DNA from: Candidatus Melainabacteria bacterium | GTDB taxonomy: Bacteria > Cyanobacteriota > Vampirovibrionia > Obscuribacterales > Obscuribacteraceae | Length of the DNA stretch: 64,000 nt | Direction: 5' to 3' | Assembly (NCBI GenBank): GCA_003242885.1 | Contig: QKMZ01000005.1 | Location: 124,001-188,000 of the forward strand | Shown here: positions 36,352 through 46,086 of the stretch, one piece after another | Layout: each line of letters opens with the position of its first letter | How positions within the stretch are numbered: position 1 is the first letter of the stretch | Translations under genes and position numbers: made by a program | The notes under the pieces: generated by a model | Seen by the model: only the letters and a program-made list of their open reading frames with translations | Database searches by the model: none | What the model was told of the DNA's origin: nothing

Positions 36352-37263
36352 TTAGCGAACGCTGGTTTTTTCGCGCTCGTGCTTTCTGTGTGGCTTGACA
36401 TTAGCGCGACCAGAGCCGACCACGGCTACCGGGACCGCATGCAGCGTCTCGTTTGCCAGTGATTCGTTGATTGTGCCAACCAGGCCAACCTTCTGCAGAG
36501 CCTTGAGCACCAAGAAGGACGGGTCGATTTCCCAGGGCTTGATACCCATGTTGCTGGAGCCAGGGACAGCATGGTGGTTGTTGTGCCAACCGTCGCCGAC
36601 GCAGATGATCGCCATGAGCCAGTTGTTCATGCTGTCGTCTTTGATGTTGAAGTTCTTGTAGCCCCATTGCGGCATATGGCAAACGATGTTCAAAATCAGG
36701 GGGCTGTTGAGCGCGAGGAATCCTGCCAACAAGCTGGCTCCTGCTACTAGCGGTCCAAAAGCCGCCCACAGGGCAACGCGGAAGAGCAAGCTGCTGACGA
36801 CGTTAATCGCGTAGCCCAACTTCCAATCTGCGCCCGACTCCAGGAGACGGTAAAGCGGATCTTTGAGCAAGTCCTTACTTTGGACTCGGGGATTGATGTA
36901 CTCAGGATAATGCCATTCGCGATAGAAGGCATATGAGGAAAAAATGCCGTTTCTCGGTGTGTGCGGGTCGAGCGGCTGGTCGGAAAAACGATGGTGAGCG
37001 CGGTGAATTGTCGCCCACCAAACTGGAGAACCGTGGAAAGCAAAGTAGGCGCCGAAAACGAAGAAGTATTCAACAGCCTTAGGGCACGTGAATGCGCGAT
37101 GCGAGAGCAGTCTATGCAGCCCGATTGTCACTCCGAACATGTGCCAGAGGTAAAAGACAAAAGTCAAACCGCAAAACAGGGCTATAGGTTCCAAAAGGCC
37201 TACCTCGTATCGGGCGGGGAGTGGGACTGTCCGGTCAAAAGAATGGCCAGACGCGCGGTTCAT
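36352..37263 (-). CDS. Acyl-CoA/fatty-acid desaturase (membrane, delta-9 type)
   Basis: The di-iron fatty-acid desaturase shows the three histidine boxes: HRLLSHR (after GVTIGL), HRAHHRFSD and GWHNNHHA. Four or so hydrophobic segments flank them (FCGLTFVFYLWHMFGVTIGL, AAFGPLVAGASLLAGFLAL). Length 303 matches the bacterial delta-9 (DesC/stearoyl-CoA type) enzymes, which introduce a cis double bond at C9 of a saturated acyl chain, using O2 and an electron donor. Such enzymes are O2-dependent, so the organism is at least sometimes exposed to oxygen. The C-terminus is basic (KPHRKHEREKTSVR). No redox partner gene is adjacent. Confidence 0.93.
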   Translation of the reverse strand: MNRASGHSFDRTVPLPARYEVGLLEPIALFCGLTFVFYLWHMFGVTIGLHRLLSHRAFTCPKAVEYFFVFGAYFAFHGSPVWWATIHRAHHRFSDQPLDPHTPRNGIFSSYAFYREWHYPEYINPRVQSKDLLKDPLYRLLESGADWKLGYAINVVSSLLFRVALWAAFGPLVAGASLLAGFLALNSPLILNIVCHMPQWGYKNFNIKDDSMNNWLMAIICVGDGWHNNHHAVPGSSNMGIKPWEIDPSFLVLKALQKVGLVGTINESLANETLHAVPVAVVGSGRANVKPHRKHEREKTSVR

Positions 37264-37696
37264 CAGTGTCCCAGGTTACTGGAAACCGCTCGCAAGAGTA
37301 TAGTCTGACAGCTCTATGTATAGTGATTTCTGACGAAATTAATACTTTTGTGAGCGTAATATCATCTCGGCGCAATTCTTATGCGCTTTAACTCAATAAA
37401 CCAATCACCTGTCAAACCGACTTAAGTTGCAGCATACAAGATGCCAGTAGAAATAACCAGTAAGGTTGCGTCATGTTGCAGCACCAAATACGGTGTCACT
37501 TTCTGGGTCTTCGGTCTCCAGGTAAAAAGCAAAGGATTTATTACGCGTTTTTCCATGCTTTTGACCGCCGCCAGGTCCGCAGCATAAGCCTTCAGCGGTT
37601 TTTTTCTCTTTTATGAACGCTTTGTCCTTTGCTATTGTGGCAATACGTAGATTATGTCCGTTTCATAAATGCTGTTTTCCTCTCCGTGAGCGCCAA
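37264..37696. other. Long intergenic region before the nonapeptide-repeat gene
   Basis: There are 433 bases between two genes in opposite directions. Near the end, ACCGC and GCGGT (37564-37568, 37595-37599) can pair around a large loop and are followed by a T-run at 37599-37605, a possible weak terminator or attenuator. Short self-complementary stretches (CACC/GGTG at about 37482-37494) also occur. I could not match any known riboswitch or small RNA. Confidence 0.3.
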
Positions 37697-39307
37697 ATGC
37701 AGTTTCGAAATTCGTCAAACGGTTCTATGGACGCCAAAAGCTCCAAAGCCTCCAAAATCTCGTTAATTTCGCACAGTCTAGTATTGGCTATCTTGCAGGC
37801 TGTTTCGCAAGCTTCAAGTGTTTTCGCCATTGAAGCAGGCGTCCAGCAAGAAATCCTCAAAGGAAATGCCGAACAGCAAGGATTGACTGGCAGCACCGTT
37901 GAGCAAATTTTGCGCGGTGATGTCGAGCAACGCAGTCTGCAGGGCGGTGCGCAGCAGCAGGTTCTTGAAGGACAGACTCAACAGCAGGTGTTACAAGGTG
38001 GCGCGCAACAGCAGGTCTTGAACGGCGGTGCTCAACAGACCACGCTGCAAGGTGCAGCATCCACGCGCCTTCTCAATGGTTCGATTAAGGATGAGGCCCC
38101 ACTCAATCCATCTCTCATCCTTTTGCCTGGGGCTGCTGACAAAAACCGCGGATTCAGCAGCGGAATCAACAGTTACCGCCCTTTACCCGGACAGGTAAAC
38201 CAATTCGCCGGCAACCAGCATTTCTTTCCAGGTCAAGCTACCCCTTCAGCCTTTGGTAATCCGGGACGCGGGCTCAATGCTGCAGCCGGCTGGGCAACAC
38301 ACCCAATCCCGCCCATATCGAGCTATACACTGACACCCCGGAACGGCGTCATGACCTTTGATCCAACCTATTCGGTTACTCCTGGCTCGACCACCAAAGG
38401 CGTCACAGAAATAGCGCCGCGCTATGAGTCCCGGCAGTGGCAATCACACAACGGAATTACATCCTACGTCCCCGGATACGAAGTGCAAAAAGCATCTTCT
38501 GAGCAGTCGGGCTCAAAGGTGCAAATGTTTGGACCCGGCATGGGATTGCGCGGTGGTCCGATTTCTGGTGGAGTTGGTTTCAAATTGGAAGGTGACCCTG
38601 TGACCAAGGATGGCGTCACATCTTACGTACCGGGCTACGAGGTTAAAAAGGTCACTGAGAAAAAGGGCTCCGTCTCGGATTACACGCCCGGTGGATCGCT
38701 GACCCACACACAAACGCGCAGCGGTGTTGTGACCTATGCGCCTGGCTATGAAGTTTCAATCATGGTCCCCGGCTACAGGAAAGAAACTTTGGGCGGCCAG
38801 TACTCGGCCCCTGCTAATTCCGGTTTGCTCGCCCATGCCGGCAAGTTGACCCCGCCTGGCGGTGGTGAATTTGCTGAGCCGGTTGTGGCACAGGAAACAC
38901 CAATGCGCGCTGATGCCTTACTGTTACCTTCGCTCAATGCTACGGTCGCTCCGACGTGGAACGACTGGTATCACCGAGTCGCCGGTGCAATCTACGCGCG
39001 CTGGCAAAGCGTGGATGTTGGACCTGGTGTGGCGACAGTTCGGGTGACTGTGACAAAAGACCGCAATCTCTCGGCGCAGGTAGAAGACTTTGTGCCTGCC
39101 GACAATGTGGCGCGAAACGTTGATTCTGAAACCAACTTCAAGCAGTGTGCCCTCAATGCGGTAGAACTGGTAAAACAGTACGAAATTCCGAAATTTCCAG
39201 AAAATGCTGATTTGCCGCGTGTTACCTTCGATCTGGAGATGAAGCGAAACGTCGAATCGCGCCCCGGCTTCGACGTTGCCGGAAGCGGCGCTAAAACGAA
39301 GCCCTGA
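37697..39307 (+). CDS. Secreted nonapeptide-repeat protein with TonB-like C-terminus
   Basis: The start is uncertain: ATGs at 37613, 37697 and 37727 are in frame; 37697 follows GTGAG. A signal sequence (KISLISHSLVLAILQAVSQA ending SSVFA) leads into nine perfect-length nine-residue repeats with pattern xxxQQxxLxG (GAQQQVLEG, GAQQQVLNG and so on). After a Pro/Gly/Asn-rich stretch come about five copies of a second motif near SYVPGYEV. The last ~120 residues (WNDWYHRVAGAIYARWQSV, VATVRVTVTKDRNLSAQV) look like a TonB C-terminal domain, as in periplasmic energy-transducing or envelope-linking proteins. No membrane anchor other than the signal is seen. I know of no protein with this architecture. 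Confidence 0.65.
   Translation: MQFRNSSNGSMDAKSSKASKISLISHSLVLAILQAVSQASSVFAIEAGVQQEILKGNAEQQGLTGSTVEQILRGDVEQRSLQGGAQQQVLEGQTQQQVLQGGAQQQVLNGGAQQTTLQGAASTRLLNGSIKDEAPLNPSLILLPGAADKNRGFSSGINSYRPLPGQVNQFAGNQHFFPGQATPSAFGNPGRGLNAAAGWATHPIPPISSYTLTPRNGVMTFDPTYSVTPGSTTKGVTEIAPRYESRQWQSHNGITSYVPGYEVQKASSEQSGSKVQMFGPGMGLRGGPISGGVGFKLEGDPVTKDGVTSYVPGYEVKKVTEKKGSVSDYTPGGSLTHTQTRSGVVTYAPGYEVSIMVPGYRKETLGGQYSAPANSGLLAHAGKLTPPGGGEFAEPVVAQETPMRADALLLPSLNATVAPTWNDWYHRVAGAIYARWQSVDVGPGVATVRVTVTKDRNLSAQVEDFVPADNVARNVDSETNFKQCALNAVELVKQYEIPKFPENADLPRVTFDLEMKRNVESRPGFDVAGSGAKTKP
37838..38080 (+). repeat. 27-bp tandem coding repeat, nine units
   Basis: Nine in-phase units of 27 bases encode nonapeptides with consensus xxxQQxxLxG in the protein at 37697-39307. 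Units 5 to 8 are the most alike (GAQQQVLEG, QTQQQVLQG, GAQQQVLNG, GAQQTTLQG). The regular period without indels suggests expansion by duplication, and unit number may vary between strains. Confidence 0.85.
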
Positions 39308-39578
39308 TTGCCCTAGGTCCGAAATCTCAAGAATCTATATTTTGTTGCCTTCGCATTGATTTTGATGCCCCTGCTGGGCAAGTAGAGTGGTGTGGGCCAA
39401 AGTTGGATACTGGATAGCATTTAGCGAACAAGTAACGACCGGGCATTGAGCACGGCAGGTGACTGGGACATTAGAACGGACGGCTCGAAAAGCGAAACAT
39501 TTTTTCGCCTGCTTGTGTCTAATAACACATTGGAGTCCTGGTTGCCGATGAATAGAAACTATGGACTGATTACTACCT

Positions 39579-41693
39579 ATGGATAATGCCGCACAAATAA
39601 ACGAGTCGCTTCGAAAAGCATGCATCATCTGCCAGAAGGAATATAGTGGCGAGCTTACTATTTGCCCCATCGACAATATCGCTCTGACGGTGCTTGAAGT
39701 GCCGAGAGACCCGTTGGTCGGAACTCTATTCTGCGATCGTTTTCAAATTACAGAAGTGCTCGGCGGCGGCGGGATGGGCATGGTTTATCGCGCCACGCAT
39801 CTGATGATGCAACGTTCGGTGGCGATTAAAATATTACACACGAAGATGGTCGGCAACGCCGATGCCTTGAAGCGCTTCAAGGTAGAAGCGCACGCAGCCA
39901 GTAATTTTTCTCACCCGAATATTTTGAATGTTCACGACTTCGGTGTGTCCAATCAAGGGCAACCCTACATGGTCATGGATTACCTCGAAGGAATAAATTT
40001 GACGGCGCTCTTGGATGCTGAAAAATACATTCCTGTGGCGCGGGCTATCAACATGTTTTTGCAGATGAGTTCTGCGCTTGCGCATGCGCATTCCAAGGAG
40101 ATTATTCACCGAGATGTGAAACCATCGAACATCATGTTAGTGGAATTCGAAGGGCGCCGAGAGTTTGTAAAACTAGTTGATTTCGGCATCGCTAAAGTTT
40201 TGAATCCTTCTACTCCTGAAGCGGAAAACTTGACTCGCACCGGGGAAGTTTTCGGAAGCCCTCTCTATATGAGCCCCGAGCAGTGTCAAGGTAAAAAGTT
40301 GGACTCACGCGCAGACATTTATTCTCTCGGTGCCGTGATGTATAGAGTTGTGAGCGGTAGGCCGATTTTCGAGAGTACGGATGCTCTCGAAACAATGTTT
40401 CGCCAGGTCAGTGAAATGCCAGCGAGTTTCTCAAAAGTTTGCCCAGAGATTCAAATTCCAGAGAAGCTTGAGGCCGTTATTTTCAAGTGTTTAGCCAAAG
40501 ATCGAGAACAACGATATCAGTCCATGCTTGAGCTTAAGGATGACCTGGAGCTGACGGCTGCTGAGATAAAGGCTCAGTCGAAAACGACCTTGCCGATGAA
40601 CACGCTACCGCTTGAGTCTGAAAGAATAGCGGCTAAAGACCTGAATTCCGATGGCTGGTTGACTGATCTATCTGAGAACACCGGTGCATTGCCAATCGCT
40701 AAAACAGTTATCACCAATCAATTGACTAGCCCCCATGCGAACGCTCCGGCTAATTCGAACGCGCCCAGCGCGGGTGTTCAAAACACTGTTCCTGTCAGCC
40801 CATTTGCCGATGTCGTCTCCAGTGCAGATGCTGCCGGTGCGCCGAACGCCTCGGGCTCTCAGTCCGCAAAACCGAGTGTCGCAAGTGTCAATACAGGCTC
40901 TAACAACTTTTCTTTTAGCCTGAATTCGAATGTGGGTCCTTCCGTAGCTGGGAATACAAATCCGCCCCCGGCCAGTCCGTCGCCCACTAAGTCAACGGTC
41001 ATCGACAAACGCGATGAGACGATCTCAATCGTCGTCAACAAGAAATCAATTGCGATAGGAAGTGCCGCATTGGCTGTATTGCTGGCTCTCGCAGGATTTT
41101 TCTATTTCCGCCCAAGCGGTACGTCAGCAAATTTGTCGCCGAAGAATGTTCCGGATAGCCAGTTTTCGTCAATTACACCGACGCCTACAATTGACGGTGC
41201 ACATCTAATTCCGCCGATACCTGCTCCAGCACAGACTGTGGCAAAGAAGTCCACACCTTCCTCAAAGAAGAGCGTATCCCATAAGAAGGCTACAGCTAAG
41301 AACAAACCCCAACAGCAGAAGTGGAAAAACTATTATCCTTCTGCGTCAGGAAGAGGATCTTCATATTCAGGTTCTAATTACTCTTCACCTAGCAGCAACC
41401 CTTATTCTTCGAGCAGCTCTTACTCTTCGTCGAGATCATCCTCTTCTTACAGCTATCAGCCTTCTGTTTCACAACCCGTGATTCAATCCGCACCGGTTGT
41501 GGCGCCTGTCGCTCCGCCGATTCAATCGTCTGTATCTTCTTCGAGCTACAGCAGCAGTTCTGAAAGCTACGTCAACCGCCGTGCAAATCGATACGCTGAA
41601 AAAGGAGTGGAACGGGTTTCTGGATTTATTAATAGGAACCTCAACAAGGGAGTCAGAAAGGGAGCTGGTTGGGTCAGAAAGTTCATTCCTTAG
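39579..41693 (+). CDS. Membrane-anchored Ser/Thr protein kinase with N-terminal zinc ribbon
   Basis: A ribbon-like CIICQKEY...CPIDNIAL (residues ~11-30) precedes the kinase at about 50-310: LGGGGMGMVYRA, AIKIL, HRDVKPSNIML, VDFGIAK, GSPLYMSPEQ, all catalytic residues present. A Ser/Asn/Pro-rich region (~340-480) follows, then one membrane helix (SIAIGSAALAVLLALAGFFYF, ~490-510), and then an extracytoplasmic low-complexity domain of Ser/Tyr/Pro (SYSGSNYSSPSSNPYSSS and so on) with a basic end. This is kinase inside, unstructured tail outside, comparable in topology to PknB but without PASTA repeats. The start is an ATG with no strong Shine-Dalgarno. Confidence 0.93.
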   Translation: MDNAAQINESLRKACIICQKEYSGELTICPIDNIALTVLEVPRDPLVGTLFCDRFQITEVLGGGGMGMVYRATHLMMQRSVAIKILHTKMVGNADALKRFKVEAHAASNFSHPNILNVHDFGVSNQGQPYMVMDYLEGINLTALLDAEKYIPVARAINMFLQMSSALAHAHSKEIIHRDVKPSNIMLVEFEGRREFVKLVDFGIAKVLNPSTPEAENLTRTGEVFGSPLYMSPEQCQGKKLDSRADIYSLGAVMYRVVSGRPIFESTDALETMFRQVSEMPASFSKVCPEIQIPEKLEAVIFKCLAKDREQRYQSMLELKDDLELTAAEIKAQSKTTLPMNTLPLESERIAAKDLNSDGWLTDLSENTGALPIAKTVITNQLTSPHANAPANSNAPSAGVQNTVPVSPFADVVSSADAAGAPNASGSQSAKPSVASVNTGSNNFSFSLNSNVGPSVAGNTNPPPASPSPTKSTVIDKRDETISIVVNKKSIAIGSAALAVLLALAGFFYFRPSGTSANLSPKNVPDSQFSSITPTPTIDGAHLIPPIPAPAQTVAKKSTPSSKKSVSHKKATAKNKPQQQKWKNYYPSASGRGSSYSGSNYSSPSSNPYSSSSSYSSSRSSSSYSYQPSVSQPVIQSAPVVAPVAPPIQSSVSSSSYSSSSESYVNRRANRYAEKGVERVSGFINRNLNKGVRKGAGWVRKFIP

Positions 41694-41840
41694 GACGTTC
41701 GAACGAAGGTTTTCGCTTCTCACAATCTGTTGTCCGAACACTTTCGAATTGCTGACCGGATTTCCAGTGGTTCTCCAAATTCGGGAACTGTGGCACGTTC
41801 CTTGCGTCCTCTCATCGGACAAAGCCGGGAGGAAGGAAGA

Positions 41841-42371
41841 ATGAGAAGAAGTATTTTGGCCCTAGTGGCTCTGGGTTTTGCATTCACTATTCCGCTCCGC
41901 GCACAGGCAGACCAAACGATTATTCAAAGAGATATCACCCAAGGACCGGCTCAAGTTATGGGAAGCTGGATGGAACCTGCGTACGAGCGTGTGAAGGAAA
42001 CAACTGATGCCAATGGTGAAACCCATCGGGTCCGAGAGCCGATTATCATGGAACGTCACGAGAGAGTTGTTGTGCCTATTAGCGAACAACGCACCACGAC
42101 AACGGTTGTGAATTCTCCTCGCGTTCAAACGCAAACGACTTACCGTGCATCGCGCCCGGTGAAAAGAAAAGTTGCCTACAAGAAAAGAGCAGTAGCTTAC
42201 AAGAAGCGCTACAAAGCTCCTCGTGTCGCACACATCCGTCGCAAACCATCGAATTTGATCGCTGTGAAAACAGTGCGCAGAATTGAACAACCAACGGTAA
42301 TTCAACGCACTGATCATTACGAACAAGAAAACTTGATCTACGACCGCCGCCACCCTGCACTCGACATGTAA
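41841..42371 (+). CDS. Basic secreted protein of unknown function
   Basis: The ATG at 41841 is preceded by a very strong purine-rich site (GGAGGAAGGAAGA) and gives 176 residues; an upstream ATG at 41730 is rejected. A signal peptide (SILALVALGFAFTIPLRAQA) is followed by ~150 residues rich in Arg, Lys, Thr and Val: TTTTVVNSPRVQTQTTY and a twice-used VAYKKR. The chain is strongly basic, as for proteins that bind polyanionic cell wall or nucleic acid. No family recognised. A repeat (42375-42397) and a terminator (42414-42452) follow at once. Confidence 0.65.
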   Translation: MRRSILALVALGFAFTIPLRAQADQTIIQRDITQGPAQVMGSWMEPAYERVKETTDANGETHRVREPIIMERHERVVVPISEQRTTTTVVNSPRVQTQTTYRASRPVKRKVAYKKRAVAYKKRYKAPRVAHIRRKPSNLIAVKTVRRIEQPTVIQRTDHYEQENLIYDRRHPALDM

Positions 42372-42374
42372 GAC

Positions 42375-42397
42375 TGTAGTGGCACATTGTATGCGCC
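42375..42397. repeat. Third copy of the 23-bp palindromic repeat
   Basis: This copy differs at one of 23 positions from the copy at 1923-1945 (ACAT for GCAT in the left arm), 40 kb away, and begins four bases after a stop codon. A second small hairpin, GCGCCG/CGGCGC, overlaps its end (42393-42406). Confidence 0.6.
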
Positions 42398-42413
42398 GTT
42401 CGGCGCGTAAAAT

Positions 42414-42452
42414 CCAGCAGGAGAACTGAGTGTGGTTCTCCTGTTGGCTTTT
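42414..42452 (+). terminator. Rho-independent terminator
   Basis: A 13-bp stem (CCAGCAGGAGAAC / GTTCTCCTGTTGG, one G-U pair) closes an eight-base loop and is followed by CTTTT. It ends the transcript of the basic secreted protein and lies before the SNF2 gene. Confidence 0.82.
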
Positions 42453-42597
42453 GCGTTTGATGCGAAACTTCGAGATGGCGACATAGAACGTTGCCACGAG
42501 GAAAGATTGTGTGCAAATTTTAGCTGCGAAAAATTTCAGTTTGCAGTAGGATGAATTTTGTCGGTCTATAGGTTGTTAGCTTTGCGAGGCAAGGAAT

Positions 42598-45500
42598 ATG
42601 CCTGAAGATCCGCCATTTCCGCCTTCCCTTGAGGCTTTGCCGTTTTCCAGTTCGCACATTGCGGACATTTTCGGTCAACGCACTTTTGCGCGCGGACTGG
42701 AATATAAGAGTAAGGGTGTTGTAGTAAACGTCGATGTAGATTTCGAGCGACGCGTGATCAAGGGCGCGGTGCAAGGCACTCGTGATGTACCTTATCAATC
42801 ACGAGTCACTACCAACGAAAATGGTTTTATAAATGCTGCGCATTGTAGTTGTCCAGTAGGCTCTTACTGCAAACATTGTGTCGCGCTGATCTTGCAAGCA
42901 GGTTCAATTTACGGTTTTACCGAAGTCGTCCTTGGTCCGACGGAGCTTCCGCGCAGCGTGCAACATTGGGTAGATGAAGTGAAGGGCAGCTTCACTGCAC
43001 ACACCGCCCATGAGAAAGAAAAGGAAGAGAAGGCTAAGGAGCACGATAGCGGTAAGCCCAGAGAAAATGTGGTTGGTGGCTCTGTTATATACATCATTGA
43101 TAGATCTAAATTTGGCAATATTCCTTCGATTGTTCTTACTCCGTACATTGTCGGAAAGAAGAATTCTGCCGGTCTACAGAAGGTCGTAGAGACGTCTTTC
43201 GAGGACTTGTCTCCGGAATTGGGTGCGACAAAAGAAGATGAGTCAATCGTTCAATTTGCGTTGGCGGCATTGGGCTCGTCGTATCTTGGCGATGTTCTGG
43301 GCGGCGATGCAGAGCTGATGAAGATGCTGCTCAACAAGGTTGTTGCGACGGGGCGTTCGTATTATAGAAGTGCTTCCAATCCACCGCTAACAAAAGGACC
43401 GCGCGTGGAAGGCCGAGTGAAATGGATGTTTCGCAGAGATCGCTCGCAGATTCCTGCGATTGTGGGCGAAAAGGACACCATCATTCCTCTGTTAAGCGCA
43501 TGTCCTGCGTATGTAGATACTTACATGAACCATCTCGGGTTTATGGATTTGCCGATTGATGTCGATACGCTTACAAAGCTTTTGATAGCACCACCGGTGA
43601 TGCCTGGGTTTGCAGATAAAGTGCACGATCAACTGAGGGATCTCAATCTTCCAACTCAGATTGAAATGCCTTGTTCGATGTTGAATGAAGAGATAATCAA
43701 AGGTGCGCCCAAGCCTCTGGTTTCCTTCAAGTCCATTAGTCCAGTTGGTAACGATGCATTGATGTACTGGCGTCGGGGTTTCGAACCCAACAAAAATGTT
43801 AACGTTGTGGATCTCTCTTTCGATTATGGCGGACACGTATTTGATTTAAGGGACAAAAATTCGGAGTGGCGAGATGCCCGAGGCGATGATTTGGTTGTCT
43901 ATCGTCGAGACTTGGCAGCAGAACGCAAAGTCGTGCAGAAGATGAAAGACTACGGCTTCGAGTCACTGCCAATGTACTCTGAAGGCAATCGGATGCGGTT
44001 TATCATGTCTGGTGATAACGATTATCGCTGGTTGCATTTTGTCGAAAACGTTTTGCCAAAGCTTTTAAAAACGGAGTGGCAGATCGAAATAGATGATTCT
44101 TTTTCGTATCGTGTAATCCATCCTGAAGAGGCAATCGACTTTGATCTGACTGAGCAAACTGCTTGGTGGTTTGTTCTCGATATGGGCGTTAGTGTCGATG
44201 GGCAGCGGGTTTCGTTATTTCCAATTATCATTAGTGCCCTGAAGCGTGCCGGAGTTAACAACCTAAATCAACTGGATATTCAACAGTTGAATATCAATGG
44301 TAATTTCTATGCCCCGATGCCTGACGGACGCATGATAGCTCTGCCATTTGAGCGCGTAGAGAGTGTTCTAAATCTGATTCGAGAGATGTATAACGCCGAC
44401 GTTGGCGGCTGTGTGGTTGAGGCTCAAAACCTTCCCCAAGTTCTTTCACACACGAAGATATTGCCGACAGATCGAATTAAGAAGTTGGCTAAGCATCTGG
44501 AAAAACTCGACCGAATAGAGGCGATTGATACGCCGGAAGAGTTTGGCTCTGAGCTTCGGCAATACCAGAAAGAGGGGCTCGGCTGGCTGAATTTCTTGTG
44601 TGACATGGATGCCGGCGGAATTCTTGCTGATGATATGGGTCTGGGTAAAACGGTTCAGGGGCTTGCGCTGATTCTCTTACGGAAGCAGAAAAATCAACTT
44701 AAGCAACCGGTTTTGGTAATTTCACCGACAAGTGTCGTTCCCAATTGGATGAATGAAGCACAGCACCTTACGCCATCTCTGCGTGTTTTAAGACTTACAG
44801 GCTCCGACCGTTTCGAGCGTTTCAAAGAAATTCCGAACAACGACATTGTCATTACTAGCTATGCGCTATTGCTTCGAGACATCGATTCTCTGAGTTTGTC
44901 AGACTGGTCGATTATTATTCTCGATGAATCTCAATACATCAAAAACCCGACGACATCCCTGTCTAAAGCTGTTGCTCGCCTTCGCGCGAAGGCACGATTC
45001 TGTTTCACTGGTACCCCTGTTGAGAACACTCTGCGCGAACTCTGGTCGCAGTTCAACTTTCTGATGCCAAACATGTTGGGTAATCGCAAGAGTTTTGCCA
45101 ATTACTTTCAAAAGCCAATCGAGCGCAACAGCAGCGAAGATAGAAAAAGCATTCTTCAGCGTCGAATTCGCCCCTTTATGTTGCGACGAACCAAGGCTGA
45201 AGTTGTTCAGGAGCTGCCACCCAAGACTCTGATCTTACAGCCTGTTGAGTTGGTAGGTGCGCAGCGTGATCTCTACGAAAGTGTTCGTTTGGTCATGCAC
45301 AAACGCGTCAATGAGGAGATTCGCGATAAAGGTTTGACCGGCATGCGCATCCTCATTATTGATGCGTTATTGAAGTTGCGCCAAACCTGTTGCGATCCCC
45401 GTTTGGTCAAACTGAAAATGGCAGAAGGGATAACGGACAGCGCAAAGTTGGAGACCCTCATGGACATGCTGCCACAACTGGTTGAAGAAGGAAGGCGCAT

Positions 45501-46083
45501 CATTGTCTTCTCGCAGTTCCGTAAAATGCTCGAACTCATCGAGGCAGAGCTTCAGCAGCTCAAACTTGATTATGTGATGCTTACGGGTCTCACAAAAGAC
45601 AGGCAGCGCATCATCAATAAGTTTCAGCGAGGTGAGGTTCCTATCTTCCTCATCAGTTTGAAGGCGGGTGGCACTGGTCTAAATCTAACTGCGGCAGATA
45701 CCGTAATTCACTACGATCCCTGGTGGAATCCAGCAGTAGAAGATCAGGCTACCGATCGAGCCTACCGAATCGGGCAAGATAAGCCTGTTTTCGTCTATAA
45801 ATTCATCGCCGCTGGCAGTGTCGAAGAGCGCATTTTGATAATGCAAGAACACAAAAAGGGTCTGGCCGGTGGAATTTTTACTGAAGGTCAAGCGGCTTCT
45901 CTGGCTGTCAATCAGGAAGAAATTGACTTCTTGCTGCAACCTCTCGAAATGCCCGACCCGCAGTTTAAGCGCCGTTTTAATCCATCGCTGAGCCGCTCGT
46001 CGGAGTTTGATCCATCACAACCGCCCAAGAAGAGATCGCGGAAGAATGACGGCAAACCACCTCACCTGCGCATAGTCGACTAG
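42598..46083 (+). CDS. SWIM zinc finger - SNF2 family DNA-dependent ATPase
   Basis: An N-terminal SWIM zinc finger (residues ~81-99, CSCPVGSYCKHC) is followed by a ~550-residue middle region of no clear domain, then the SNF2 helicase: motif I DDMGLGKTVQ, motif II as ILDESQYIKNPTT (DESQ for DEAH), motif III FTGTPVENTLRELW, and the C-terminal half with VFSQFRKMLELIE, LSLKAGGTGLNLTAA-like text (here SLKAGGTGLNLTAADTVIHY), DPWWNPAVEDQATDRAYRIG and motif VI. At 1161 residues it is full-length for bacterial SWIM-SNF2 proteins. These act on double-stranded DNA, perhaps in chromatin-like remodelling, repair or defence; the role is not established. An AAGGA site precedes the ATG. Confidence 0.93.
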   Translation: MPEDPPFPPSLEALPFSSSHIADIFGQRTFARGLEYKSKGVVVNVDVDFERRVIKGAVQGTRDVPYQSRVTTNENGFINAAHCSCPVGSYCKHCVALILQAGSIYGFTEVVLGPTELPRSVQHWVDEVKGSFTAHTAHEKEKEEKAKEHDSGKPRENVVGGSVIYIIDRSKFGNIPSIVLTPYIVGKKNSAGLQKVVETSFEDLSPELGATKEDESIVQFALAALGSSYLGDVLGGDAELMKMLLNKVVATGRSYYRSASNPPLTKGPRVEGRVKWMFRRDRSQIPAIVGEKDTIIPLLSACPAYVDTYMNHLGFMDLPIDVDTLTKLLIAPPVMPGFADKVHDQLRDLNLPTQIEMPCSMLNEEIIKGAPKPLVSFKSISPVGNDALMYWRRGFEPNKNVNVVDLSFDYGGHVFDLRDKNSEWRDARGDDLVVYRRDLAAERKVVQKMKDYGFESLPMYSEGNRMRFIMSGDNDYRWLHFVENVLPKLLKTEWQIEIDDSFSYRVIHPEEAIDFDLTEQTAWWFVLDMGVSVDGQRVSLFPIIISALKRAGVNNLNQLDIQQLNINGNFYAPMPDGRMIALPFERVESVLNLIREMYNADVGGCVVEAQNLPQVLSHTKILPTDRIKKLAKHLEKLDRIEAIDTPEEFGSELRQYQKEGLGWLNFLCDMDAGGILADDMGLGKTVQGLALILLRKQKNQLKQPVLVISPTSVVPNWMNEAQHLTPSLRVLRLTGSDRFERFKEIPNNDIVITSYALLLRDIDSLSLSDWSIIILDESQYIKNPTTSLSKAVARLRAKARFCFTGTPVENTLRELWSQFNFLMPNMLGNRKSFANYFQKPIERNSSEDRKSILQRRIRPFMLRRTKAEVVQELPPKTLILQPVELVGAQRDLYESVRLVMHKRVNEEIRDKGLTGMRILIIDALLKLRQTCCDPRLVKLKMAEGITDSAKLETLMDMLPQLVEEGRRIIVFSQFRKMLELIEAELQQLKLDYVMLTGLTKDRQRIINKFQRGEVPIFLISLKAGGTGLNLTAADTVIHYDPWWNPAVEDQATDRAYRIGQDKPVFVYKFIAAGSVEERILIMQEHKKGLAGGIFTEGQAASLAVNQEEIDFLLQPLEMPDPQFKRRFNPSLSRSSEFDPSQPPKKRSRKNDGKPPHLRIVD

Positions 46084-46086
46084 TTG

